Assembly (NCBI RefSeq): GCF_000011085.1
Contig: NC_006395.1
Location: forward strand, 310,001-374,000
Reading direction: 5' to 3'
DNA: 64,000 nt
Origin: Haloarcula marismortui ATCC 43049
GTDB lineage: Archaea > Halobacteriota > Halobacteria > Halobacteriales > Haloarculaceae
Below the pieces are notes generated by a model. The model searched no databases, was not told the DNA's origin, and saw only the letters and a program-made list of their open reading frames with translations. Of the stretch, positions 1 through 9,356 are shown piece after piece (the stretch's first letter is position 1; each line of letters begins with the position of its first letter). A program made the translations under genes and the position numbers.

Positions 1-222
1 CAGAAGCCGTTCACGATTGCCCTGCAGGTCGAGTTCGCCGATGACCCGACGGCCGAGCCCGAACCGCTTCACCTTGGCTATCGGGCCGGCGTCGAGTGGT
101 TCCGAGAGTATTTCCGACGGCTCGAAGACTACGGCCTTGACCATGTTATAGTTGGGCTTCGTGCTGCGGAGCCAGCGGCGGCGATGACGACGTTCGCCAG
201 CGAAGTCATCGAGGAACTGTGA
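1..222 (+). CDS. LLM-class flavin-dependent oxidoreductase, C-terminal fragment
   Basis: Only the last 73 codons are in the window; the reading frame is open from base 1 to a TGA. The end of the protein (GLDHVIVGLRAAEP, then FASEVIEEL) resembles the C-terminal helix and strand of luciferase-like monooxygenases, where a 'G(L/V)DHV' strand is followed by an EV-rich helix. These enzymes use reduced flavin (FMN or F420) on varied substrates. The substrate cannot be told from this fragment. A methyltransferase follows on the opposite strand, so this gene ends a unit that lies upstream of the window. Confidence 0.6.
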   Translation, partial: QKPFTIALQVEFADDPTAEPEPLHLGYRAGVEWFREYFRRLEDYGLDHVIVGLRAAEPAAAMTTFASEVIEEL

Positions 223-264
223 CTCCAGCCGTCGATGGCCGTCTATGTTGATCTCGCGGCGCGG

Positions 265-867
265 TCACTCTGAGATATCTGGATACGACTGTCGACCGCC
301 CTGTGTCTTTCTGGCGACCAATTGAGCGGTGGCGGCGGTCGTCCCGTCCGTCGTCGTGGTTCGCTCGTCGTAGTGTAGCACGGTCAGCCCGAGTCCCGCC
401 CTGAGCAGTTCGTTCGAGGCGAACCGGTATCGGTCTCCCGAGGGGCCGCCGTCCACGTCGTCGGTCGTCCGGAGGTGGTGCTGAATGAACAGACAGCCGC
501 CGTCGGCCAGCGCCTCAATGATATCGGGGAGGCGGTCGACGGGCCGATAGAAGCTAATCGTAATGACATCGTACGTCGACGCCGGGTACGCGAACGATTC
601 GAGATCTGCCTGTAGCCACTCGATATCGCCTTCGACGCCTGCCGCGCGTGCGTTTTCACGGGCAATCTGAAGCCCCGCACGCGACTGGTCGACCGCATCG
701 ACGCGGTACCCGGCCGCTGCGACCGGCAGTGCGTTGCGCCCGGTCCCAGTTGCGATGTCAAGCGCTCGACCCGGTGGAAAGGTCGGCAGGTATCGTTCTA
801 ACACTGGATGTGGGTCCGGACGTTGCGGGTACGTCCCCGTTCGGTATCGCTCGTCCCAGGTCGTCAT
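265..867 (-). CDS. Class I SAM-dependent methyltransferase (TehB/UbiE-like)
   Basis: A 200-residue protein beginning MTTWDERYRTG. The frame is open further upstream, but the extension is not protein-like, and this start gives the usual N-terminus in which a W-x-x-x-Y segment precedes motif I. Motif I is the glycine-rich ALDIATGTGRNAL (about residue 35), followed by an acidic residue in DAVDQS that would hold the SAM ribose. A later strand, YDVITISFYRP, is motif IV-like. Tellurite/thiopurine-type small-molecule methyltransferases share this shape. It is convergent with the upstream oxidoreductase and has no clear operon partner, so the substrate is unknown. Confidence 0.75.
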   Translation of the reverse strand: MTTWDERYRTGTYPQRPDPHPVLERYLPTFPPGRALDIATGTGRNALPVAAAGYRVDAVDQSRAGLQIARENARAAGVEGDIEWLQADLESFAYPASTYDVITISFYRPVDRLPDIIEALADGGCLFIQHHLRTTDDVDGGPSGDRYRFASNELLRAGLGLTVLHYDERTTTTDGTTAATAQLVARKTQGGRQSYPDISE

Positions 868-1001
868 GGCTCCGGTAACCACCCGCCAAGACATGAAGCC
901 TGTGGGCTGTGCCACAGCGCTTGCGTTGTGTTCCGTTTCCGGGCGCGACAATCTCAACTGACTTATCTGCACACCTGTGACCTATCCACAGGCTACCAGC
1001 T

Positions 1002-1847
1002 ATGGACAGTCAAACCGGTGTGACCAGACGGCGACTGCTTCTCGGTCTCGGAAGCGGACTCGGTCTGCTTGGGGGTGGCGGTGCCTACGTGTACTGGTCG
1101 CTGCAGGGCGACTCCGGCGAGTATACTGCGCCGAACTCACAGCCAGTCGTCACTACGCGCGGACTTCTCGACTCAGCCGAGGAACCGGCCGCTGAGACCG
1201 AGGGCGCGTGGTCGTTCGACGACGCGTCGGAGGTGTTCCTGTTCGTCCACGGATTCAGTACCGACGCTGAGACGGCGCGAGATAATGCCTACACAGCGCA
1301 GCTAGCGCTCGGAGAGTACACATCCGCACCGGTTGTCGCATACAGTTGGGATTCCGACGTCGAATGGGAGCAGGCCAAGGACAACGCAGTGGCGAACCGT
1401 ACTCTCCTCGCCCAGTGGCTAATGGAGTGGGCCGAAACCGACGGGCGACCCGTCCACGTGCTCGCCCATTCGCTTGGCGCGCGGGTGACCGGTGAGACAC
1501 TTCGCGTGCTTGCCGAGCAAGGGGCGACAGACGTGCTTGCTTCGGTGTCACTGCTCGGCGGCGCTATTCCCTACGATAGCGTGGTGCAAGGTGGCCGTTA
1601 CGGCGACGCTATCGAGGCTGTTGACGCTCCGGTGTCGAACTTCTACAGCCAGAACGACAAGGTCCTCTCGTGGGTGTACCGGGCGTCGGACCGGACACAC
1701 GCCGTCGGCCACGCTGGAACGCGTGACGCTGGGCCGCTTCCCGACGGCTACCAAGACGTGAATGTCACTGACCTCGTTGCCGACCACTACTCGTACTTCG
1801 AACCGGGTGAGGGCTGTCTGGCGCGTGTCGTTGCTGAAATCGAGTGA
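1002..1847 (+). CDS. Tat-exported alpha/beta hydrolase (DUF900/lipase-like)
   Basis: A 281-residue protein with a twin-arginine signal (TRRRLLLG followed by a glycine/leucine-rich core), so it is predicted to act outside the membrane, probably anchored by the uncleaved segment. The hydrolase fold shows FLFVHGFS (oxyanion strand, about residue 78) and the nucleophile elbow AHSLGAR (about residue 150). A late His in the HAVGHAG or VADHYSYF segment could complete the triad. The family comprises esterases and lipases with unknown natural substrates. The gene stands alone, divergent from the methyltransferase. Confidence 0.75.
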   Translation: MDSQTGVTRRRLLLGLGSGLGLLGGGGAYVYWSLQGDSGEYTAPNSQPVVTTRGLLDSAEEPAAETEGAWSFDDASEVFLFVHGFSTDAETARDNAYTAQLALGEYTSAPVVAYSWDSDVEWEQAKDNAVANRTLLAQWLMEWAETDGRPVHVLAHSLGARVTGETLRVLAEQGATDVLASVSLLGGAIPYDSVVQGGRYGDAIEAVDAPVSNFYSQNDKVLSWVYRASDRTHAVGHAGTRDAGPLPDGYQDVNVTDLVADHYSYFEPGEGCLARVVAEIE

Positions 1848-1954
1848 TGTGGCTCTGCCTTCACTGCTGCTAATAGAACTATATACGGCGGAAGTGTTAT
1901 CTCAACTATGGGAACTGCTGTCAGACCAACGGCTGCTACGCGCCGGAGTGGAAC

Positions 1955-2200
1955 ATGAGCCTCTTTACTGCTGTTGTCGTTTTCGTGGTGGGGCTGCTCT
2001 CAGGCATCGTTGTCCGGTGGGTCGCTGGACTTGCTGCCGTTCTTGCGCTCGTTCTGGTGCTGTTGGGTGTCACCACGCCGGATATCGGTCTGGTAAACTT
2101 CGTGGTCGAACAGTACTACCAGGGTAACGAACTACTGTTTCTCGCCGGACTGCTGTTCGGGCTGGACGCCGAACACACCAGAGATGCCGTCGAGGGGTGA
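1955..2200 (+). CDS. Small hydrophobic membrane protein, unknown
   Basis: An 81-residue protein with two strongly hydrophobic segments near the N-terminus (about residues 4-20 and 23-41) and a third, shorter one near residue 62 (LLFLAGLLFG). It ends in an acidic tail. I recognise no family. The hydrophobic run with a charged C-terminus argues for a real small membrane protein rather than chance. It lies about 100 nt after the hydrolase gene and may be cotranscribed. Confidence 0.55.
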   Translation: MSLFTAVVVFVVGLLSGIVVRWVAGLAAVLALVLVLLGVTTPDIGLVNFVVEQYYQGNELLFLAGLLFGLDAEHTRDAVEG

Positions 2201-2314
2201 CTTACAATCATCGAACTCGCTGAGCCTGTTGGACTGGCGTTTCGGGGGAAGTGTCCACCAATGACGAGCGTTTGAGTGCGCTGTCACAGCGTTGCTGTTC
2301 GAAATAAACCGTGG

Positions 2315-2953
2315 TTACGCTTCAGGACAGAAAATATACGAATGGCGGATATCGCTGTCATACGTGAGTGACCCCGCGGGCGTTCTGAGTAGCGTTGCAA
2401 CTGAGTAGAGGTCGCCGGCCGCTCCCGCTGTATTGAACAGCAGGGCGAGGAAGGCTGCGAACGCGAGAAGCGGGAGTGGAACGAACAACACGGGGAGAAG
2501 CAACGCGTCGAGTACAACGAGCGGCGCGATGCCGACGATAATATTGTGAGTCCGCTCCTGAAACTGATGAAACGCTGCCACATAAAACGCGCCGAGCTGT
2601 GGGGCCACGCCGTAGGAAACATCGTAGTCGAACCATCGATAGGCGAGCCCGTGAACTAGTTCATGGAGCACAGTAGCTGCGACAATCGTGCCGATGCATG
2701 TGACCGCGACCAGCCCAGACGCGAGCGTGAACGTGATGCCTGTGGCGGTTTCGTCGACCGAAAAAACGGCGTCGAGCGCGGTTCCCTGGGCGTACCAGAG
2801 TATGCCGCCGAACACCACCGCAGCGACCGGTACCAGCACACTCACGAGACCGAGTATCACCAGCGGCGGGTATCGAAGCGGCCGGGGTGACTGATAGCCC
2901 GCCGGCGTTGCAGGGCGCAACGTGTCGGCGGGAGTGTAATCGCTTGTCGGCAT
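2315..2953 (-). CDS. DUF3267 family membrane zincin-like protein
   Basis: A 212-residue multi-spanning protein. The diagnostic element is HELVHG (about residue 90), an HExxH motif in a hydrophobic setting, followed by YRWFDYDVSYGV and a second conserved stretch around AFHQF; this is the layout of DUF3267 putative site-2-like zinc peptidases. Four to five membrane segments flank it. Whether it cuts substrates in the membrane is unproven for the family. It is convergent with the small membrane protein and divergent from the phosphatase gene. Confidence 0.75.
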   Translation of the reverse strand: MPTSDYTPADTLRPATPAGYQSPRPLRYPPLVILGLVSVLVPVAAVVFGGILWYAQGTALDAVFSVDETATGITFTLASGLVAVTCIGTIVAATVLHELVHGLAYRWFDYDVSYGVAPQLGAFYVAAFHQFQERTHNIIVGIAPLVVLDALLLPVLFVPLPLLAFAAFLALLFNTAGAAGDLYSVATLLRTPAGSLTYDSDIRHSYIFCPEA

Positions 2954-3145
2954 ACCCGTGATTCAGCCGGAGGACTGAAAAATCAGGATGTCACTTCCGC
3001 CCGGTTGTAACTGAGAAGCAACCAGTCACTGCCGGTTGGTTCGACAGCAGGTGGCGAGCATATATTCGCTCTCATACAGCTATATAGAACTCATATAAAG
3101 CACCTATACCAGATTCACCGATGTTTCACAAACGACCTTACATAG

Positions 3146-3856
3146 ATGGCTTCACCACCGACGTTTCATCCGGACCTCGGCGCACCACACCAGCGAATCC
3201 GCGGTCACAGATGGGAAGAAATCTACGTTGTCGGCGACGTCCACGGATGTCGTCCGACCCTCGAACGCCTCCTGAGCCGGTTAGACCCCACCCCGGACGA
3301 ACTCGTGGTCTTCGTTGGTGACCTCGTCCGAAAAGGTCCGGACAGCGATGGTGTCGTCGACATGGTCCGGCATACGCCGAACTTCCTCACCGTCCGTGGC
3401 AACAACGAGCAGAAACTCATCGACGGCCGCAAATCGATTCCGTCGTTGACCGACGACGACCTCTCGTGGATGGCGTCGCTCCCGGTGGCAATCTCGTGGG
3501 ACGATTCGCTGGTCGTCCACGGTGGCGTCGACCACCGCAAGTCAATCGCGGAGCACGAACTGACTGAACTGCTGAACATGCGCTCACTTGTTCCGGACGG
3601 AAGCTACGACCGCCCGTACTGGTTCGAAACACGCCGTGCTGACCCTCGCATCTTCTTCGGTCACACGGTGCTTTCCGAGCCATTCGAGACACCTACTGCG
3701 GTTGGTCTAGACACCGGGTGCGTTTACGGCGGGCAGTTGACGGCGTACCAGTGCTCGACGCAGGAGTTCGTCACGGTGGACCCGGAGACGACCCACGAAG
3801 CCCGGTCGTCCGATAGCATCGTCGACCCGGAGCGTGCCCCGCCGACATCAACGTAA
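3146..3856 (+). CDS. Calcineurin-like metallophosphoesterase (PPP/ApaH-like)
   Basis: A 236-residue protein carrying all the di-metal motifs in order: GDVHG, GDLVRKGPDS, GNNE and HGG. This is the PPP phosphatase/diadenosine tetraphosphatase signature. Soluble, with no signal. Its stop lies only 4 nt before the start of polyphosphate kinase, so the two are almost surely one transcript. That pairing suggests a substrate in polyphosphate or dinucleoside polyphosphate metabolism; this is inference. A protein phosphatase role remains possible. Confidence 0.8.
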   Translation: MASPPTFHPDLGAPHQRIRGHRWEEIYVVGDVHGCRPTLERLLSRLDPTPDELVVFVGDLVRKGPDSDGVVDMVRHTPNFLTVRGNNEQKLIDGRKSIPSLTDDDLSWMASLPVAISWDDSLVVHGGVDHRKSIAEHELTELLNMRSLVPDGSYDRPYWFETRRADPRIFFGHTVLSEPFETPTAVGLDTGCVYGGQLTAYQCSTQEFVTVDPETTHEARSSDSIVDPERAPPTST

Positions 3857-3860
3857 CCCG

Positions 3861-6317
3861 ATGGACCACGATTCAGAACCCGCCATCCCCGCGTACGAGC
3901 CAGCGGATGTCGACCTGACCGACTCGTCGCTGTATCTCAACCGTGAATTGAGTGCGCTCGCGTTCCAGCGGCGCGTGCTCCACGAGGCGCTGGACGAACG
4001 GAATCCGCTGTTGGAACGGGTCCGGTTCCTCGCTATCGTCACTCGCAATCTCGACGAATTCACGATGAAACGCATCGGCGGCCTCAAACAGCAGATAGAA
4101 GCCGACGTGACCGAGACGGCCCCAGACGGTCGAACGCCCGAGGAGCAGTTGGCGGCGGTCCACGGGACCCTGCGGCCGATGCTAGCGACGCAGGCCCGCT
4201 GTTACCGCGACGCGATTCGTCCCGCGCTTGCTGCGGAAGGTATCGAGATTCTCGACTACGACGACGCTGCTGCCGCGGAACAGTCTGAACTGCGAACCTA
4301 CTTTGAGGAGTCTGTGTTGCCGACCCTGACACCGCTTTCGTTCGACCCGGCACATCCGTTCCCGTTTATTTCTAATCGGTCGCTCTCGCTCGCTGTTCTC
4401 ACCCGGCATCCGAACGCCGAGGACCCGACGTTCACCCGAATCAAGATTCCGCCGAACAGGCCGCGGTTGGTCCAACTCGGGGACGATACTCGATACGTAC
4501 TGCTTGAGGAGGTCATCCGTGCGAACCTTGATCTACTGTTACCGAACGTCGAAATCGTCGACACGGCCCTGTTCCGACTGACCCGCAACGCGGAGGTCCG
4601 ACGTAATCAGGAGATTGCCGAGGACCTCATTGACATGGTCGAAGACGTCCTCGAACAGCGGCGATTCGCGTCGGTAGTCAGAATGGAACTCTCTCCCGAC
4701 GCCGACTCCCGTATTCGCTCGACGCTCGCGACACAGCTCGGTCTCGACGAGCGCGAGATATACGACCTCCCGGGTCCGCTGGATTACCGGGATTTCGCGG
4801 AGTTGACCGACCTTGACCGACCGGACCTCTCGCTGGACGAGTGGACGCCACAGCCACACCCCCGTCTCAACGGTCACCGACAGCAGTCGTTCGGGAGGCC
4901 GGATACGACGGACCCGAGTGTCTTCCGGCGCATTCAGGACGGAGACATCTTGCTGCATCACCCGTACCACGACTTCACGGACACCGTCCAGCGGTTTCTC
5001 TCAGCAGCAGCCGAAGACCCGGACGTTCTGGCGGTGAAAGCGGCTATCTACCGGACTGCAAGCGACTCACAGATTATCCAGTCGCTGATAACAGCCGCGG
5101 AAAACGGGAAACAGGTGGCGGTGATGGTCGAACTGAAGGCCCGCTTCGACGAGCAGAACAATCTCGAATGGGTTCGGAAACTGGAGGAAAACGGTATCCA
5201 CGTCGCCTACGGAACGGTGGGGCTGAAGACCCATACGAAGACGGCGCTAGTCGTTCGGGAGGAAGACGACGGCGTCGAACTGTACTCCCACATCGGCACG
5301 GGGAACTATCACTCCGAGACGGCGAAGGGATACGTCGACCTCGGACTGTTGACCGCCGACCGTGACATCGGCCGCGACCTGACCAAGGTGTTCAATTTCT
5401 TCACCGGGCCGTCGCTGGACGAGGAGTTCCGCGAACTCCTCATCGCACCGGTGACCATGCGCAAGGAGTTCACCCGGTGCATCCGTCGGGAAGCACAGCA
5501 CGCACAGGCCGGTCGGCCTGCCCGCATTGTCGCAAAAATCAACGGACTCGAAGACCCCGGTATCGTCGCCGAACTGTACCGCGCATCGATGGCAGGCGTC
5601 GACATCGACCTCATCGTCCGCGATATCTGTCGCCTCCGACCCGGACTGGAAGACATCAGCGAAAACATCTCGGTGTACTCGCTCGTCGGCCGCTTTCTAG
5701 AGCATTCCCGTATCTTCTACTTCGAGAACGGCGCACGGGGCGACCCCGCTACCGAAGACGACTGGGGCGACCCCGAGTACTACATCGGTAGCGCCGACTG
5801 GATGACTCGCAACCTCGATTACCGGGTCGAAGCAGTCACACCCGTGACAAGCCCCAAAATCCAGCGCCAACTCCGTTTCACCCTCGACCTCCTCCTCTCG
5901 GACAACCGCAAGCTCTGGGAGATGGACAGCGACGGCGAGTACCACCAGCGGTATCCGGACGACGGCGAGCGCGTGATCAGCGCACAGGACATCCTGATGC
6001 GAGAAGCGCTAAAAGCCGGTCGCTCTGAGAACCTCATTACAGGTATCCCCGGTGACTATCCGATAGCCGGTGATCTCTGTATCGCAGGCGAGAGCACCCG
6101 GCAGGCGGCGGCAGATACCGCTGAGGGTAACCCAACTGAAGTCACAGATGGTGGGGAGACCGACGAGGTACTTTCGACGTACGGCGACCGGTGGTACGTC
6201 CCGGACAGCGTCGTGTACAACTACGCTGTTCGAACACCCGATGGAGAGCGGCGCTACCTCAAAACCAAAGCTGGCGTCACTGATCTCCTCGAACGACTGT
6301 ATAGCGATACGGAATAG
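3861..6317 (+). CDS. ppk1: Polyphosphate kinase 1
   Basis: An 818-residue enzyme that reversibly transfers ATP gamma-phosphate to polyphosphate. Start at MDHDSEPA, because an upstream in-frame ATG lies inside the phosphatase gene. The N-terminal domain has LNRELSALAFQRRVL and RNLDEFTMKR. The phospholipase-D-like core has the autophosphorylated His in GLKTHTK (His458) and the second catalytic His in FLEHSRIF (His615). Bacterial enzymes run about 690 residues. The excess is mainly an acidic C-terminal extension that ends in a small domain (GDRWYVPDS...RYLKTKAGV). Cotranscribed with the preceding phosphatase. Confidence 0.93.
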   Translation: MDHDSEPAIPAYEPADVDLTDSSLYLNRELSALAFQRRVLHEALDERNPLLERVRFLAIVTRNLDEFTMKRIGGLKQQIEADVTETAPDGRTPEEQLAAVHGTLRPMLATQARCYRDAIRPALAAEGIEILDYDDAAAAEQSELRTYFEESVLPTLTPLSFDPAHPFPFISNRSLSLAVLTRHPNAEDPTFTRIKIPPNRPRLVQLGDDTRYVLLEEVIRANLDLLLPNVEIVDTALFRLTRNAEVRRNQEIAEDLIDMVEDVLEQRRFASVVRMELSPDADSRIRSTLATQLGLDEREIYDLPGPLDYRDFAELTDLDRPDLSLDEWTPQPHPRLNGHRQQSFGRPDTTDPSVFRRIQDGDILLHHPYHDFTDTVQRFLSAAAEDPDVLAVKAAIYRTASDSQIIQSLITAAENGKQVAVMVELKARFDEQNNLEWVRKLEENGIHVAYGTVGLKTHTKTALVVREEDDGVELYSHIGTGNYHSETAKGYVDLGLLTADRDIGRDLTKVFNFFTGPSLDEEFRELLIAPVTMRKEFTRCIRREAQHAQAGRPARIVAKINGLEDPGIVAELYRASMAGVDIDLIVRDICRLRPGLEDISENISVYSLVGRFLEHSRIFYFENGARGDPATEDDWGDPEYYIGSADWMTRNLDYRVEAVTPVTSPKIQRQLRFTLDLLLSDNRKLWEMDSDGEYHQRYPDDGERVISAQDILMREALKAGRSENLITGIPGDYPIAGDLCIAGESTRQAAADTAEGNPTEVTDGGETDEVLSTYGDRWYVPDSVVYNYAVRTPDGERRYLKTKAGVTDLLERLYSDTE

Positions 6318-6458
6318 CTATTCGGCTATACTATTTCTCAGTTTCTTTTCGGCTCAGTAACTGCGTTGCCCCATCAATATGGGACCGCTTCACACAAAAT
6401 GTGTTTTAATCCTTCACGAGGCCTATGAGCATGGCCTATCGAGTGTCCCGATGTAACT

Positions 6459-7130
6459 ATGGACTTACAGGAATTCGTCCGCTCCAACGCCCCCGCAGAC
6501 GGTGGCGATGGGTTCCAGAAAGAGAACAACAGGCTACTTGACATCCCACTCGATGGGACTGTGATGGTCAAAGCCGGGTCGATGGTCGCGTACACCGGCG
6601 AGGTCACGTTCACTGGCAAATCCTCGGTGGAAGGCGGTATCACGGGCTTCGTCAAGGAGGCCGTGAGCGGCGAAGGGACGCCAGTCATGGAGGCCGAAGG
6701 GAGCGGCCACCTCTACGTGGCCGAGAACGGCAAGAAGGTACAGGTGCTGGCCCTCGATGACGGAGAATCGATATCGGTCAACGGCACTGACGTGCTCGCG
6801 TTCGAATCAACTATCGACTACGAAATCAACACTGTCGGCAGTCTCTCTGGCATGGCTGCCGGCGGCCTGACGAACGTCTACCTCACCGGCCCCGGCGAAG
6901 TCGCGCTGACGACACACGGCGACCCGCTGGTGATGACGCCGCCGGTGTTCACCGACCCGGACGCGACCGTTGCGTGGAGTTCGAACCTCTCGCCGTCTAT
7001 CGAGATGAACAAGACCTTCGAAATCGGCCAGACCTCTGGGGAATCGATCCAGATGGAGTTTACCGGTGACGAGGGCTTTGTCGTCATCCAGCAAAACGAG
7101 GAAGGGTCTGTCACGCAGAGCCAGAGCTAA
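6459..7130 (+). CDS. AIM24/TIGR00266 family protein
   Basis: A 223-residue beta-rich protein. The N-terminal third (LLDIPLDGTVMVKAGSM, GEVTFTGK) and the centre (GSGHLYVAENG, FESTIDYEI) match the AIM24 family, named after a yeast mitochondrial protein; the archaeal members have no established biochemical role. No signal or membrane segment is visible. It follows polyphosphate kinase by 141 nt with its own AT-rich upstream region, including a short ACACA/TGTGT inverted repeat at 6392-6404. Confidence 0.8.
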   Translation: MDLQEFVRSNAPADGGDGFQKENNRLLDIPLDGTVMVKAGSMVAYTGEVTFTGKSSVEGGITGFVKEAVSGEGTPVMEAEGSGHLYVAENGKKVQVLALDDGESISVNGTDVLAFESTIDYEINTVGSLSGMAAGGLTNVYLTGPGEVALTTHGDPLVMTPPVFTDPDATVAWSSNLSPSIEMNKTFEIGQTSGESIQMEFTGDEGFVVIQQNEEGSVTQSQS

Positions 7131-7141
7131 TCGCCGCCGAG

Positions 7142-7810
7142 TTACCGCGTCGAAGACACCGAGCGCTTGCGGAGCCGTCCCCGAACGAACGGACGGATTG
7201 GCGTTATGCCCAGATTGAGTCGCTCGATTTCGACGACATCGAATGACTGGTCAGCGACGAGCCGTGTCCCCGTCTGTCGGGTCAGATGGCACCCGCCGGC
7301 GAGTCGTTTCCAGAGCGGTGCGAGCGCCGACTGTAGCCGGGCGCGCCAGCCGTCGTCGATGACGTGCTCGAAGAAACGCAGTTCGCCGCCGGGTTTGAGG
7401 ACGCGGGTGATTTCACTCATCGCGGATTCAATGTCCGGAATCGTGCAGAACACCATCGACGTGATGACGACGTCGAAGGTGTCCTCGTAGTACGGGAGGG
7501 CTTCGGCCGGTGACGACTCGATATGAATCGGCGTGGCCTGCGTGTTCGCCTGCTCCGCTGCCTGCCGCCGCATATGCGGGTCCGGCTCGATAGCGTGAAA
7601 CTCGGTCGAGGCGGTCGCAACGCTCTCAAAATACGGAAACATCGCGCCGGTTCCAGCGCCGAGATCCAGCACCGTTCCATCCAGATTCGCTACCAGATAC
7701 TCACGATGTGGTCGCAAGAGCGTCCGCTCGATGAGCGCCGTCGCCGGGTCATATATCGCCGCAAATAACGGTGCTGAAGGTTCCTGACTGGGGTTCGGTT
7801 CAGGGGACAC
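7142..7810 (-). CDS. Class I SAM-dependent methyltransferase (UbiE/PMT-like)
   Basis: A 222-residue protein with motif I VLDLGAGTGAMFPYF (about residue 47), an acidic post-I residue in HAIEPDP, motif II/III in FDVVITSMVFCTI, and LKPGGELRFFEHV. This is the layout of Methyltransf_11 enzymes that act on quinones or phospholipids. The C-terminus is basic (RGRLRKR). Convergent with the AIM24 gene with only 11 nt between stops. Substrate unknown. Confidence 0.78.
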   Translation of the reverse strand: MSPEPNPSQEPSAPLFAAIYDPATALIERTLLRPHREYLVANLDGTVLDLGAGTGAMFPYFESVATASTEFHAIEPDPHMRRQAAEQANTQATPIHIESSPAEALPYYEDTFDVVITSMVFCTIPDIESAMSEITRVLKPGGELRFFEHVIDDGWRARLQSALAPLWKRLAGGCHLTRQTGTRLVADQSFDVVEIERLNLGITPIRPFVRGRLRKRSVSSTR

Positions 7811-7886
7811 GCCAGTAGTACCGATGGCTCCCCTGAAAGCATTGGGTCATCTGAAGGGTGTCACACGCGCTCGTCACTCATTGCTG

Positions 7887-9356
7887 TCAGTCCCCGTCTG
7901 CCGACATCTCGATGCCTGCCTCGTCAATGTCGACTTTGGTTTCGGTGAGGTCGCTGTCTCGCCACGTCCCACGTCGATACCAGCCGTACGCGATAATCGC
8001 TCCCGCGACATTCGAGACGGCGAACGATATCCAGATTCCGGTTTCGCCGAACGGCACAGCGGCGAACCACGCAATCGGGAAGCGGATAACGCCGAGCATC
8101 AACACCGATATCGCTGCGGCGGTGAGCGTCTTTCCGGCACCACGGAAGCTCCCGGTGTAGGCCCGCATGATGCCGATGAATCCGAAGGAAAGCGCGACGT
8201 AGCGGAGGAACTGCGTCGTGATTTCGACGACTTCGGGGTCCGTCGTGAACAGGTCGGCTATCGGTGCGGCGGTGAACCAGACGAGCACGCCAGCCAGGGA
8301 GAGCACGCCGAACAGGACCGTCGCTGCAAGGCCAGCTGCCTTCGCTGCCCGGTCCGGCCTGTCGGCCCCCATGTTCTGGCCAGTCATCGTCTCAACGCCA
8401 CGCGCAACTGCGATGGCCGGCAGGAAGACGACCGAGAACACGCGCGTTCCGATGCCGTAGGCGGCGACGACCGTATCTGGGAACATTGCAACGATGACCA
8501 GCAGCAGGTTCATCGACAGCGCACGGCCCGTCCCTTCGATGGAGGCAGGCAGGCCGATGCGAACGAGACGGCGGAGATACGACAGGTCTGGGGCCATATC
8601 GCGGAGGTGAATCTGGACGCCGCGGTTCCCTCGGAACATAATTGCCAGCCCGACGACCAGCGCCAGCGCCCGCGAAAAGACGGTCGCGATGGCAGCCCCT
8701 TCGATGCCGAGTTCGGGGAACGAGATGGTCCCGACGAGCGGTGCGTTCTCGACGACCGTCCAGCCGAAGATCAGGAACGGGTCGATGATGATGTTGAGGA
8801 CGACCGAGCCGAACATGACGAGCATCGGCGTTATCGTGTCACCGTAGCCCCGCATCAGCGCGACGAAGACGAAGAAGCCGAACATGAACAGCAGGCCGAG
8901 CGAGATGACCTCCATGTAACTGGTCGCCATGGGGAGAACGTCTTCGGACGCGCCCATCAGGCTGAGGAACGTATCGACGCCGAGATAGCCCACGATGCCG
9001 AGACCAAACGAGACGATGACGGCGAACGTTACCGTCTGGGACGCAGCGTACTCGGCTTCGCGCTCCTCGCCTGCGCCGGTAAACTGTGCGACGAGGACGC
9101 TACCGGCGACGGATATCCCCATCCCGAGCGAGATGAGGAGGAACACCATCGGGAACGCGAAGCTGATTGCAGCCAGCGCGTCCGTGCTGTACTGGCCGAG
9201 CCAGAACGTGTCCGCGAGGTTGTACGCGGTCTGGAAGAGATTCGTGATGACGATCGGCATCGAGAGGAAAAACAGCGGCTTCCCGATGCCACCCGACGTG
9301 AGGTCGAATTCCTCGGGGCCTTTGAACAGCGAACGAACGCGACTTCGAATCCCCAT
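7887..9356 (-). CDS. MATE family multidrug/sodium antiporter
   Basis: A 489-residue protein with about twelve membrane segments in two pseudo-symmetric halves, beginning LFFLSMPIVITNLFQTAYNLADTF, the typical first-helix sequence of DinF/NorM-type MATE exporters. The family expels cationic drugs or metabolites in exchange for Na+ or H+. The start codon shares one base with the stop of the upstream TetR gene (TGATG), so translation of regulator and pump is coupled. This implies drug-responsive control by the regulator. Confidence 0.9.
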   Translation of the reverse strand: MGIRSRVRSLFKGPEEFDLTSGGIGKPLFFLSMPIVITNLFQTAYNLADTFWLGQYSTDALAAISFAFPMVFLLISLGMGISVAGSVLVAQFTGAGEEREAEYAASQTVTFAVIVSFGLGIVGYLGVDTFLSLMGASEDVLPMATSYMEVISLGLLFMFGFFVFVALMRGYGDTITPMLVMFGSVVLNIIIDPFLIFGWTVVENAPLVGTISFPELGIEGAAIATVFSRALALVVGLAIMFRGNRGVQIHLRDMAPDLSYLRRLVRIGLPASIEGTGRALSMNLLLVIVAMFPDTVVAAYGIGTRVFSVVFLPAIAVARGVETMTGQNMGADRPDRAAKAAGLAATVLFGVLSLAGVLVWFTAAPIADLFTTDPEVVEITTQFLRYVALSFGFIGIMRAYTGSFRGAGKTLTAAAISVLMLGVIRFPIAWFAAVPFGETGIWISFAVSNVAGAIIAYGWYRRGTWRDSDLTETKVDIDEAGIEMSADGD

